From positions 186,001 through 250,000 of the forward strand of contig BTUW01000003.1 of the NCBI GenBank assembly GCA_045863055.1: 64,000 nucleotides of DNA, written 5' to 3'. Within the stretch, counting starts at the first letter, position 1. Each line of letters opens with the position of its first letter. Positions 18,051 through 25,809 of this stretch are shown here, piece after piece. Made by a program: the position numbers and the translations under genes. The DNA comes from UTCHB3 sp008363265. GTDB taxonomy: Bacteria; Bacteroidota; Ignavibacteria; Ignavibacteriales; Ignavibacteriaceae. The notes beneath the pieces are model-generated. The model did no database searches. It was not told the origin of the DNA and saw nothing but the letters and a program-made list of their open reading frames with translations.

Positions 18051-20519
18051 TTAAGCCTTACTTAGCTCACTTGATACCTGCTCAAACACGGCGTCAACAA
18101 GGGAATCGTAGTCGTGTCCTTCGGGGTAAACCGGTTTGTGAAATTTGACTTTGATCTTTTTCCACGGTCTCGGGATCTTGCTTCCCCTTGGAAGAGCATC
18201 GATCGCACCATCGATTGAAACTGGCACAACCGGCACATTCTTCTCATGGGCAAGAATCGCGAAAGCTTTCTTGAACTCACCCAATGCGCCTGTTCTTGAA
18301 CGGGTACCTTCGGGGAAGATTATGATGTTCTTCCCTTTCTCGAGGAGAACCGCAAGCTTTTGGAGCGATTCCTTTAGATCCTTGTTGATATCCATCACCA
18401 CTATGTTGTTTCTCTGAGCGAGAGCTTTGAGGAGCGGCCCTTTAACATGCTTCTCTTTAGCATAGAAGTAGGTGTTCTTGAAAACTGAGTTCCTGATGAA
18501 CACGGAAACAAAGAGCCCGTCGAAGAAACTCTGATGGTTCGGAGCAAGAATGAAAGGACCATTTGGAAGATTTTCAATCCCCTCCCCTTTGATCCTGAAA
18601 TAGAGCTTAAAGAAAACTTTCGATGAATTCTTTACCAGGTTCTGGGTGAACCAGCTCTTCGGAAGTTTTAGATCGATCTTCTCCTTGAATATCTCTCCCC
18701 ACTTGATCGTCTCGACCTGCAGTTTCTGCTTGTTCTCTTTCATGAAGTGAGAGAGTTTCTCAACGGTCGGATGGTGAATAAAGATATCTTCCTTCACCTT
18801 GATACCGAATGTGGACTCAAGGAAAACCTGAAAGTTAACTTTATCAAGACTGTCGAGCCCCAGATCCATCTCGAAATGATCATCCGGGAAGACATCCTGT
18901 TTCTTCTGTTCCTGCAGGTAATCCCTGATCACGGTGTATTCTTCGAACTCCGGATGCGGTTTCTGAGCGAGGTCCTTTTCCTTCTTCGAATTCTCGATCA
19001 TCCCCGCGATCTTGAATCTCTGAATTTTGCCGAGACGGGTTTTGGGCAGTTCCTCTTTAAATAGTACAAATTTGGCAACCTTTTTCGAAGGATGTGCTGT
19101 TTTATTGTATTTGTCGATTACCTCCCAGCGGAAAGTCTCCTCAAAATTGTGGATGTTCTTCTCCGCAAGTTTTTTGAAGTTTGGATAGATGGCCACTGAA
19201 ATGTTGTCGTTTTCCGCGAATGCAGCCACTTCCGAGACATAATCAGAAGTTTCCTTCAGCTTCCCCTCGATCTCCTCAGGTGAGATATTCTTGCCGTTGG
19301 AAAGGATTATGATCTCTTTCGATCTGCCGGTGATATGGATAAAACCTTCTTCATCAAGGTGTCCAATGTCGCCGGTACGGAGCCAGCCATCCTGAAGCAC
19401 CTCAGCTGTGGCTTCGGGTTTGTTGTAGTAACCCTTCATTACATTACGGCCCTTGACGAATATTTCACCGTCACGGGTTTCAAGCAAAACGCCATCGAGC
19501 AGTTGGCCCGCCGAACCGATCTTCCATTTTCCGGGACGGGTAAAGGTGATCATCGGTGCGCATTCGGTCATACCGTAACCTTCGAGCATTTCAAAACCAA
19601 GTGTCTTGTAGTCAGATGCCACTTCCTCATTAAGTTTTGCTCCGCCGCAAACCATGAATTCGACCTTTCCGCCGAACTTTTGGTGGACTTTACCAAATAT
19701 CTTCTTTGAGAAATCACGGGAATTCACTTTTTTGGCCAGCGAGAAAAGGGTTTTGGCAACAGGACTTGCATTTATCTTGTCCATTATCCCCTTCCTGATC
19801 GCTTCATACAGACGGGGTACACCAATTATGATCGCGACTCCGTTGTTCTGAAGTGTCGCTATAATATCATCGGAGACCATCGAGGGAGAGAATGCAATAG
19901 TTCCACCGGCATACAGGGGTGCTACGAACGATCCGATCAGCGGGAGGATGTGATGCATCGGGAGAAGACCCAAAGTCACCCGCTCGGGAGTAAAAATAGA
20001 AACCTGATGACAAACCGCATCGATATTGTACATCAAATTATCAAAACTGAGCATCACACCTTTTGGATTGCCTGTCGTACCGGATGTATAGGTAATGACG
20101 GCAACTTTATTCTGGTCCTCCTGTTCGAAGATCACCGGCTCAAATTTGGTGTGCTCATCCGGGATATCCTCAAAAACAAGAACTTTTGGCTGATAATCAA
20201 GTTTCGGTTGAACGGTTGAATATATTTCCCGGTACTCATCCGGAATGAACAGAACGCCCGGACGGCTGTCGTTCAGGATGTAGGCAACTTCGGATGGCTG
20301 CGACATAAAATCGATCGGTACAGGTATTGCGTCGTTTACCCATGCCGAATAGAAGGCAAATGTCCATTCCGGCCTGTTTGGTGAGAATATTGCAATTTTA
20401 TCGGTTTTTAGGTCAGAATATAATGAGGCATAGTAGTTCGCCTGTCTGTAAAACTCGTTGTAGGTGATCTTCCTGTCTTTCCAGACGATCGCGGTCTTGT
20501 CCCAGTTTCTGAATTTCAA
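18051..20519 (-). CDS. Acyl-AMP ligase / acyl carrier protein / PlsC acyltransferase fusion
   Basis: One chain of about 822 residues carries three enzymatic parts. First is an AMP-forming acyl ligase (P-loop TYTSGTTGNPKGVML, later GYGMTECAPM and GWLRTGDIG). Second is an acyl carrier domain with the phosphopantetheine serine in LGLDSLDK. Third is a PlsC-type acyltransferase with NHQSFFDG (HX4D) and FPEGTRSRTG. The enzyme probably activates a fatty acid, loads it on its own carrier and transfers it to a lysophospholipid, like E. coli Aas but with the domains in other order and a built-in ACP. The TTG at 20519 has GGAG seven bases upstream; another TTG at 20549 would add ten residues. No terminator is visible. 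Confidence 0.85.
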   Translation of the reverse strand: MKFRNWDKTAIVWKDRKITYNEFYRQANYYASLYSDLKTDKIAIFSPNRPEWTFAFYSAWVNDAIPVPIDFMSQPSEVAYILNDSRPGVLFIPDEYREIYSTVQPKLDYQPKVLVFEDIPDEHTKFEPVIFEQEDQNKVAVITYTSGTTGNPKGVMLSFDNLMYNIDAVCHQVSIFTPERVTLGLLPMHHILPLIGSFVAPLYAGGTIAFSPSMVSDDIIATLQNNGVAIIIGVPRLYEAIRKGIMDKINASPVAKTLFSLAKKVNSRDFSKKIFGKVHQKFGGKVEFMVCGGAKLNEEVASDYKTLGFEMLEGYGMTECAPMITFTRPGKWKIGSAGQLLDGVLLETRDGEIFVKGRNVMKGYYNKPEATAEVLQDGWLRTGDIGHLDEEGFIHITGRSKEIIILSNGKNISPEEIEGKLKETSDYVSEVAAFAENDNISVAIYPNFKKLAEKNIHNFEETFRWEVIDKYNKTAHPSKKVAKFVLFKEELPKTRLGKIQRFKIAGMIENSKKEKDLAQKPHPEFEEYTVIRDYLQEQKKQDVFPDDHFEMDLGLDSLDKVNFQVFLESTFGIKVKEDIFIHHPTVEKLSHFMKENKQKLQVETIKWGEIFKEKIDLKLPKSWFTQNLVKNSSKVFFKLYFRIKGEGIENLPNGPFILAPNHQSFFDGLFVSVFIRNSVFKNTYFYAKEKHVKGPLLKALAQRNNIVVMDINKDLKESLQKLAVLLEKGKNIIIFPEGTRSRTGALGEFKKAFAILAHEKNVPVVPVSIDGAIDALPRGSKIPRPWKKIKVKFHKPVYPEGHDYDSLVDAVFEQVSSELSKA

Positions 20520-20603
20520 AGTCTTTCTCCAATTTTTATTTATAACCAAGTAAAATAATGAATTTAAGTGAATTTTTTGAAAATAAATCGATCTTCGAGA
20601 CGA

Positions 20604-20633
20604 TTGTTTTGATGGTGTTTCTCACTATATTTG
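20604..20633 (+). promoter_or_regulatory. Promoter of rplU-rpmA-mdh (TTG-N19-TATATTTG)
   Basis: TTG at 20604-20606 and TATATTTG at 20626-20633 are separated by 19 bases, a full match to the Bacteroidota-type -33/-7 promoter. The predicted start site leaves a leader of about 35 bases before rplU. This is the best promoter match in the window and supports the FCB assignment. Confidence 0.7.
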
Positions 20634-20676
20634 TATTCTGTTAAAAATGTTTTTTTACTAACCATAAAGGACCGCA

Positions 20677-20985
20677 ATGTTTGCAGTTGTAGATATCGCA
20701 GGACAGCAGTTTAAAGTTTCAGAGAACGAGAAACACTACGTTTCCCGCCTGAACGCTGAGCCTGACAGTGAAGTGGTGTTTGATAACGTACTGCTTTACT
20801 CAGACGAAGCCGGCGTTAAAGTTGGCAAGCCCTACGTGGACGGCTTAAAAGTTACCGCGAAAGTCCTCACTCACGTCAAAGATGATAAAGTTCTTGTCTT
20901 CAAAAAGAAAAGACGCAAAGACTATGACAAGTTGAACGGACACAGACAACATCTTACCAGAATTGAAATCTTAAAAATCGGATAA
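20677..20985 (+). CDS. rplU: 50S ribosomal protein L21
   Basis: A 102-residue protein starting MFAVVDIAGQQFKVSE, with the conserved KVGKPYVDG and the basic KKKRRKDYDKLNGHRQ segment followed by the typical TRIEI ending. Length and order are standard for L21, a 23S rRNA-binding protein of the large subunit. AAAGGA lies 6 bases before the ATG. rpmA follows after 10 bases, as in most bacteria. Confidence 0.97.
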   Translation: MFAVVDIAGQQFKVSENEKHYVSRLNAEPDSEVVFDNVLLYSDEAGVKVGKPYVDGLKVTAKVLTHVKDDKVLVFKKKRRKDYDKLNGHRQHLTRIEILKIG

Positions 20986-20995
20986 GGAGTTAGTA

Positions 20996-21256
20996 ATGGC
21001 ACATAAAAAAGGACAAGGATCCACCAAGAACGGTCGTGAAAGTAATGCCCAGAGACTGGGAGTAAAAGCTTTCGGTGGCCAGTTCGTTGAAGCCGGTTCG
21101 ATCATCGTTCGCCAGAGAGGCACTAAATTCCATCCGGGACTTAACGTCGGCAAGGGGAAGGATGACACTCTCTTCGCTCTTACCGATGGAACTGTTCAGT
21201 TCAGAGCCAGAGCAAACGATCGTCAGTTCGTTTCGATCATCCCTCCGGTTGAATAA
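20996..21256 (+). CDS. rpmA: 50S ribosomal protein L27
   Basis: An 86-residue protein with the start MAHKKGQGSTKNGRES and the family core GGQFVEAGSIIVRQRGTKFHPG. The N terminus begins directly with AHKKG; there is no cleavable extension of the Firmicutes type. L27 reaches the peptidyl-transferase centre. GGAG lies 7 bases before the ATG. mdh follows after 15 bases, so the three genes are likely one transcript. Confidence 0.97.
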   Translation: MAHKKGQGSTKNGRESNAQRLGVKAFGGQFVEAGSIIVRQRGTKFHPGLNVGKGKDDTLFALTDGTVQFRARANDRQFVSIIPPVE

Positions 21257-21271
21257 GGAGAATATAGCAAG

Positions 21272-22198
21272 ATGAAGAAGATCACCGTTGTCGGCGCCGG
21301 AAACGTTGGCGCAACAGCCGCACAGAGGATTGCAGAAAAACATCTCGCTGAGAATGTTGTTCTGCTCGATGTTATCGAGGGTATCCCCCAAGGTAAAGGG
21401 CTTGATATGTGGGAAAGCGCTCCTGTCGAAGATTTCGACAGTGCAGTGATCGGTACAAATGACTACAAGGATACAGAAGGTTCCGACATAGTTGTTATAA
21501 CCGCCGGTCTCGCAAGAAAACCCGGTATGACCCGTGACGATCTCCTGATGAAAAACGCTGAGATCGTTGGTTCTGTAACAGAGCAGGTCGTTCCTGGCTC
21601 ACCAAATGCAGTGATCGTTGTGGTATCCAACCCGCTCGATGTTATGACATGGGTTTCCATGAAGAAAAGCAATTTCCCCAAGAACCGCGTGGTCGGTATG
21701 GCCGGGATACTCGATTCCGCCCGTTTCCGTCTTTTTATCGCGAAAGAACTTAACGTTTCCGTAAAGGATGTGCAGGCTCTCGTTCTCGGAGGTCATGGCG
21801 ATTCCATGGTTCCCCTCGTTCGCTACTCAACTGTTTCCGGAATTCCAATTTCGGAGTTGATCCCTGAGGAGAGAATAGCACAGCTGGTTGACAGAGCAAG
21901 AAACGGTGGTATAGAAATAGTAAACTTCCTGAAAACGGGAAGCGCGTACTATGCCCCCTCTTCATCCGCAGTTGAAATGGTTGATGCCATTGTAAAGAAC
22001 AGACAGCGCATACTTCCCTGCGCCGCTTACCTTGAAGGTGAGTACGGCCTCAGCGGAATGTACGTTGGTGTACCTGTTCAACTCGGCAGCAACGGTATCG
22101 AAAAGATCATCGAACTGAAACTCACAGACCAGGAACTGGCTGAACTCCATAGATCAGCCAACGATGTTAAAGCCAATATCGAAAAACTGGGTATGTGA
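21272..22198 (+). CDS. mdh: Malate dehydrogenase (NAD-dependent, LDH-like type)
   Basis: A 308-residue protein of the LDH-like MDH group. The Rossmann motif GAGNVG is at 8-13, Asp 33 at the end of the second strand favours NAD over NADP, substrate arginines are R82, R88 and R151, and the catalytic histidine is H175 in GGHGDSMV. R82 within the mobile loop (GLARKPGMTR) marks malate rather than lactate specificity. It interconverts malate and oxaloacetate in the TCA cycle. GGAG precedes the ATG. Placement directly after rpmA ties a central-metabolism enzyme to ribosomal-protein transcription. A terminator follows at 22224-22248. Confidence 0.95.
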   Translation: MKKITVVGAGNVGATAAQRIAEKHLAENVVLLDVIEGIPQGKGLDMWESAPVEDFDSAVIGTNDYKDTEGSDIVVITAGLARKPGMTRDDLLMKNAEIVGSVTEQVVPGSPNAVIVVVSNPLDVMTWVSMKKSNFPKNRVVGMAGILDSARFRLFIAKELNVSVKDVQALVLGGHGDSMVPLVRYSTVSGIPISELIPEERIAQLVDRARNGGIEIVNFLKTGSAYYAPSSSAVEMVDAIVKNRQRILPCAAYLEGEYGLSGMYVGVPVQLGSNGIEKIIELKLTDQELAELHRSANDVKANIEKLGM

Positions 22199-22223
22199 TC
22201 TTCACATGAAAATATAAAAAAAA

Positions 22224-22248
22224 GGCTGCTTTCGGGGCAGCCTTTTTT
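22224..22248 (+). terminator. Intrinsic terminator after mdh
   Basis: GGCTGC/GCAGCC stem with two additional T-G pairs and a short loop, followed by T6; an A-run on the left also lets it work for the convergent alcohol dehydrogenase gene. It belongs to the same GGCTGY...GGGGCAGCC stem family as the terminators at 12092 and 51898. Confidence 0.85.
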
Positions 22249-22261
22249 AGTTTAAACAGGT

Positions 22262-23266
22262 TTAATCGTTAACCAGCACCATCCTGTATCTTACCGTGTT
22301 ATCCGCAACCTTTTTCAGCGCAAGGTTTACATCTTTCATCGGCATTTTTTCGATCATGGGCCGAACGCCGTGAGTTGCCGCAAATTCAAGCATCTCTTCC
22401 AGCATCCCGGGTGATCCTATTGCTGATCCTGATATCTTTCGCTCACGGGTCAGAAGTGAGAACGCACTCACCTCGACCGGAATACCCAGTGCTCCCACAA
22501 AGCACAATTCGCCTCTCGGTCTCAGGGTGTTTACGAGTGCTTGCCAATTCATGCTGGCAAAAACAGTGGAGACTATAAAGTCAAACTTCTCCGCATGGGC
22601 CGCGAAATCAGGTTCCTTCCTCGAATTAATGAAACCTGTTGCTCCAAATGAGAATGCCTCTTCCCGTTTACTGTCACTTGTTGAGATCGCAGTAACCTCG
22701 GCTCCCATCTTTGCCGCGAACTGTATAGCCATATGGCCAAGGCCTCCAATACCTATCACTGCCACCCTGGTCCCCTTTTTCACGCCGAACTTCCGGAGCG
22801 GCGAAAAAACAGTAACTCCACCGCACATTAGCGGACCGGCGAACTCGGATTCCATTGCAGCCGGAATTTTTATCGCGAATGCCGCATCGGCTATTACATG
22901 GTCGGCATACCCGCCATGTCTTCCAACGCAAGTGCCCTGCGATGATGCGCACAAGTTTTCATGACCGGATTCACACTGCTCACAAGTATGACAACTGCCG
23001 GCCTGCCAACCGAGCCCAACCCTGTCCCCGGTCTGAAGATGTTTTACACCATCACCTAAACGGACGACAGTTCCTGATACTTCGTGACCGGGAATGAAAG
23101 GGTATGAACTCATCATCCAGTCATTATCTATCAGATGAAGGTCACTGTGACAGATACCGCAGTGAGTTACCTTTATCTCAACTTCATTCGTTTTAAGTTC
23201 CTTCGGTTCGTATGAGAGCGGCTTGAGCTCTTCTTTGGCTTTGTAGGCTGCATATCCGTTGATCAT
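22262..23266 (-). CDS. Zinc-dependent alcohol dehydrogenase
   Basis: A 334-residue medium-chain dehydrogenase of the CAD/YahK-like type. The catalytic-zinc site is CGICHSDLHLI (about 37-47) and GHE (about 59-61). The structural-zinc site has four cysteines in CHTCEQCESGHENLC. The nucleotide-binding motif GIGGLGHMAIQ follows. It should oxidise alcohols or reduce aldehydes, probably with NADP(H), in the cytoplasm. The ATG at 23266 was chosen because AGGAGA lies 5 bases upstream; the longer frame to 23293 has no such signal. It is convergent with mdh and divergent from the GT39 gene. The physiological substrate is unknown. Confidence 0.9.
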   Translation of the reverse strand: MINGYAAYKAKEELKPLSYEPKELKTNEVEIKVTHCGICHSDLHLIDNDWMMSSYPFIPGHEVSGTVVRLGDGVKHLQTGDRVGLGWQAGSCHTCEQCESGHENLCASSQGTCVGRHGGYADHVIADAAFAIKIPAAMESEFAGPLMCGGVTVFSPLRKFGVKKGTRVAVIGIGGLGHMAIQFAAKMGAEVTAISTSDSKREEAFSFGATGFINSRKEPDFAAHAEKFDFIVSTVFASMNWQALVNTLRPRGELCFVGALGIPVEVSAFSLLTRERKISGSAIGSPGMLEEMLEFAATHGVRPMIEKMPMKDVNLALKKVADNTVRYRMVLVND

Positions 23267-23340
23267 TTTAGTCTCCTGTTTGATTAAATGCATGTAAGTA
23301 TAACACCGTTTTTAAAGAGAATAGTTTTACAAAATAGAAT

Positions 23341-23348
23341 TAAATTTG
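23341..23348 (+). promoter_or_regulatory. Putative -7 promoter element (TAAATTTG)
   Basis: TAAATTTG fits the TAnnTTTG consensus and lies 26 bases before the ATG of the GT39 gene. No matching -33 TTG is present. Confidence 0.4.
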
Positions 23349-23373
23349 TGGTCGAACAAAATAAAAATATGAA

Positions 23374-25053
23374 ATGAGCCTGAACTTCGAGTCACTTTCA
23401 CCTGCCAGAACAAAAATTTACATAGTCATCATCTCAGCTGTCATGTTCCTTCCTTTCCTGGGGAGTGTTCACCTGTTCGACTGGGACGAGATAAACTTTG
23501 CTGAAACGTCACGCGAAATGATCGAGACCGGAGACTACCTCCGGGTCCACATCGACTATGAACCATTCTATGAAAAGCCACCCCTCTTTTTCTGGTTTCA
23601 GGTGATCTCGATGAAGATTTTCGGGATCAACGAGTTCGCCGCCCGTTTCCCCAATGCCATTATAGGAATTGCCGCACTACTTATTCTTTATTCTCTCGGT
23701 TCACGGCTACAGGACAGGGTCTTCGGGCTTTTTTGGGTATTTTCATACGCAGGCTCGATCCTCCCGTATTTCTATTTCCGCTCAGGAATTCTCGATCCCC
23801 TGTTCAATCTTTTTATGTTTCTTTCCGTCTGGTACATCCACCTCTCTTTTCGAAAAAGCGATGGGCGGAATCTCAATTATCTGTATGCCGGAATTTTCTC
23901 CGGACTCGCGATCCTTGTGAAGGGGCCCGTGGGTCTGCTTCTGCCGGGTCTTACATTTATCATCTTCAATCTGGTCGTTATCAGGAAGGAGAAATTCCAA
24001 ATTCTTAAAATGCTGGGATTCGGAATTATCGCCATCCTTACTGCGGGAATCTGGTTCGGAATAGAGTTCCTTGTTAATGGCCCCACTTTCCTCGAGGCCT
24101 TTTTCAAATATCAGATCAGACTCCTTACCACAGGTGATGCCGGTTTCAGCGGTCCCATCTACTACCATCTTGTAGTCGTGCTGATCGGTTGCTTCCCTGC
24201 TTCCTTCTTTATTTTCTATTCTTTCAGAAAAGAGAGAGCCTCCTCGGAAGAAATGGCCCGTTTCAGAACTGTAATGATCATCCTACTACTCGTGGTACTT
24301 GTTATTTTCTCGTTGGTTAAAACCAAGATCGTTCATTATTCATCTCTGGCATATTATCCCGTCACCTACCTCGGTGCTCTTGCACTCTATAATATTTATA
24401 AAGAAAAAATTGTCTCTTTCAGAGGATTAAAGATATCTCTGGCTTTGGCGGGCGTGTTTATCGGACTCCTTCTTTCGGGTCTGGCACTTCTTGGGATATA
24501 CAAGAAAGATATCATTCACTGGCTGACGGATGACTATGTAAAAGCAAATCTTCAGGCTGATTCGGTCTGGTACAGCTTTGAACCGGGAATCGGAGTGCTG
24601 CTCATAGTGATCACAGGAATAGCGATCTTCCTACTTGGGCGGAAACAGATTATTAACGGCGCGTTTGTGCTATATGGCGGAACAGCATTAACACTCTCTC
24701 TCATGTTGCCCTTAATGCTCCCACAGATCGAGAACTACGTGCAGGGAGCTCCGATAGAATTCTACAAATCACTCCAAGGGAAAGATGTCTATGTAAAATC
24801 GGTCGGTTTCAGAAGTTACGCTGATATTTACTACAGCGCGAAAGAAAAAAAGAACAGTGCTTCAGGAATCGGGATAAAACACAGTGAGATCGAGAATTTT
24901 CTGATCAATGGACCAGTTACCAAACCGGCTTACCTTGTTACGAAGATCAATGAGAGGGAGAAGTGGACAAAGATACCGACCCTCGAGGTAATGTACGAAA
25001 AGAACGGTTTTATTTTCCTGAAGAGGATTCCGGGAGAACCGGTTAGGAAATAA
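23374..25053 (+). CDS. GT39-family (ArnT/PMT-like) membrane glycosyltransferase
   Basis: A 559-residue polytopic membrane protein with about ten or more transmembrane segments. The first periplasmic loop has the catalytic signature FDWDEINFAETSREM (about 32-46), followed by YEPFYEKPPLFFW, as in ArnT and related lipid-linked-sugar transferases. It should move a sugar from a polyprenyl-phosphate donor to a lipid or protein on the periplasmic side. The C-terminal 120 residues form a soluble domain. It is convergent with, and only 8 bases from, the DPM-type GT2 gene, an enzyme class that makes exactly this sort of polyprenyl-phosphate sugar donor. Confidence 0.8.
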   Translation: MSLNFESLSPARTKIYIVIISAVMFLPFLGSVHLFDWDEINFAETSREMIETGDYLRVHIDYEPFYEKPPLFFWFQVISMKIFGINEFAARFPNAIIGIAALLILYSLGSRLQDRVFGLFWVFSYAGSILPYFYFRSGILDPLFNLFMFLSVWYIHLSFRKSDGRNLNYLYAGIFSGLAILVKGPVGLLLPGLTFIIFNLVVIRKEKFQILKMLGFGIIAILTAGIWFGIEFLVNGPTFLEAFFKYQIRLLTTGDAGFSGPIYYHLVVVLIGCFPASFFIFYSFRKERASSEEMARFRTVMIILLLVVLVIFSLVKTKIVHYSSLAYYPVTYLGALALYNIYKEKIVSFRGLKISLALAGVFIGLLLSGLALLGIYKKDIIHWLTDDYVKANLQADSVWYSFEPGIGVLLIVITGIAIFLLGRKQIINGAFVLYGGTALTLSLMLPLMLPQIENYVQGAPIEFYKSLQGKDVYVKSVGFRSYADIYYSAKEKKNSASGIGIKHSEIENFLINGPVTKPAYLVTKINEREKWTKIPTLEVMYEKNGFIFLKRIPGEPVRK

Positions 25054-25061
25054 CCGGAGAT

Positions 25062-25802
25062 TTATCTGTAGATATCGTACTTTGCCAGGCCCATCTTCTG
25101 AAGCCTGTGTTTTACGGAGGTTACAAGTACACCGATACCATAAATCGAACTTCTTCTGAAATTGATCGATGATGCCTCCTCAAAGTACTTTGTGGGACAG
25201 GTTACCTCACCTATTTCGTAACCTTTGAAAATTATCTGGGAGAGCATCTGATTATCGAAAACGAAGTCATCTGAATTTGCCTCCAGATTCAGATCGCGCA
25301 ACACTTCGGCAGAGAATGCACGGTAACCAGTGTGATACTCGGAGAGTTTCTGTCCCACGAGCCAATTTTGAACCAAGGTCAAAACACGGTTGGCAATATA
25401 TTTATATAGTGGCATCCCACCCTTAAGCGCCCCTTTTCCGAGAATTCTTGATGCAAGAACAACCGGGTACAGTCCGTTCGCAATTATCCAGGAGATCGAG
25501 GGAATGAGCTTGGGGGTGTATTGGTAGTCAGGATGGAGCATGATGACTATGTCAGCACCCAGTTCAAGTGCTTTCCTGTAGCACGTCTTCTGATTTCCAC
25601 CGTAGCCTTTGTTCTTGTCGTGCTTGATAACATGCCTGATCCCAAGCTTTTTGCCAACCTCTGCAGTGTCGTCCTTGCTGGCATCATCAACGAGCACAAC
25701 GTCATCAACGATATCAAAAGGGATTTCGTTGTAGGTCTGTTCAAGGGTTTTTGCGGCATTATAAGCCGGCAGCACAACAATTATTTTCTTGTTATTGAGC
25801 AT
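25062..25802 (-). CDS. GT2 glycosyltransferase, DPM1/polyprenyl-phosphate type
   Basis: A 246-residue GT-A enzyme beginning VVLPAYNAAKTLEQTYNEIP, with VLVDDASKDDT, KGYGGNQKTCYRKAL, the DXD-like HPDYQY and YHTGYRAFS. It is shaped like dolichyl/undecaprenyl-phosphate sugar transferases but has no C-terminal membrane anchor, so it should act at the inner face of the membrane. It is the last gene of the eight-gene minus-strand operon, 7 bases after the PAS/receiver gene. It may supply a lipid-linked sugar for the polysaccharide operon or for the convergent GT39 protein. Sugar specificity cannot be inferred. Confidence 0.85.
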   Translation of the reverse strand: MLNNKKIIVVLPAYNAAKTLEQTYNEIPFDIVDDVVLVDDASKDDTAEVGKKLGIRHVIKHDKNKGYGGNQKTCYRKALELGADIVIMLHPDYQYTPKLIPSISWIIANGLYPVVLASRILGKGALKGGMPLYKYIANRVLTLVQNWLVGQKLSEYHTGYRAFSAEVLRDLNLEANSDDFVFDNQMLSQIIFKGYEIGEVTCPTKYFEEASSINFRRSSIYGIGVLVTSVKHRLQKMGLAKYDIYR

Positions 25803-25809
25803 CGAAAAA

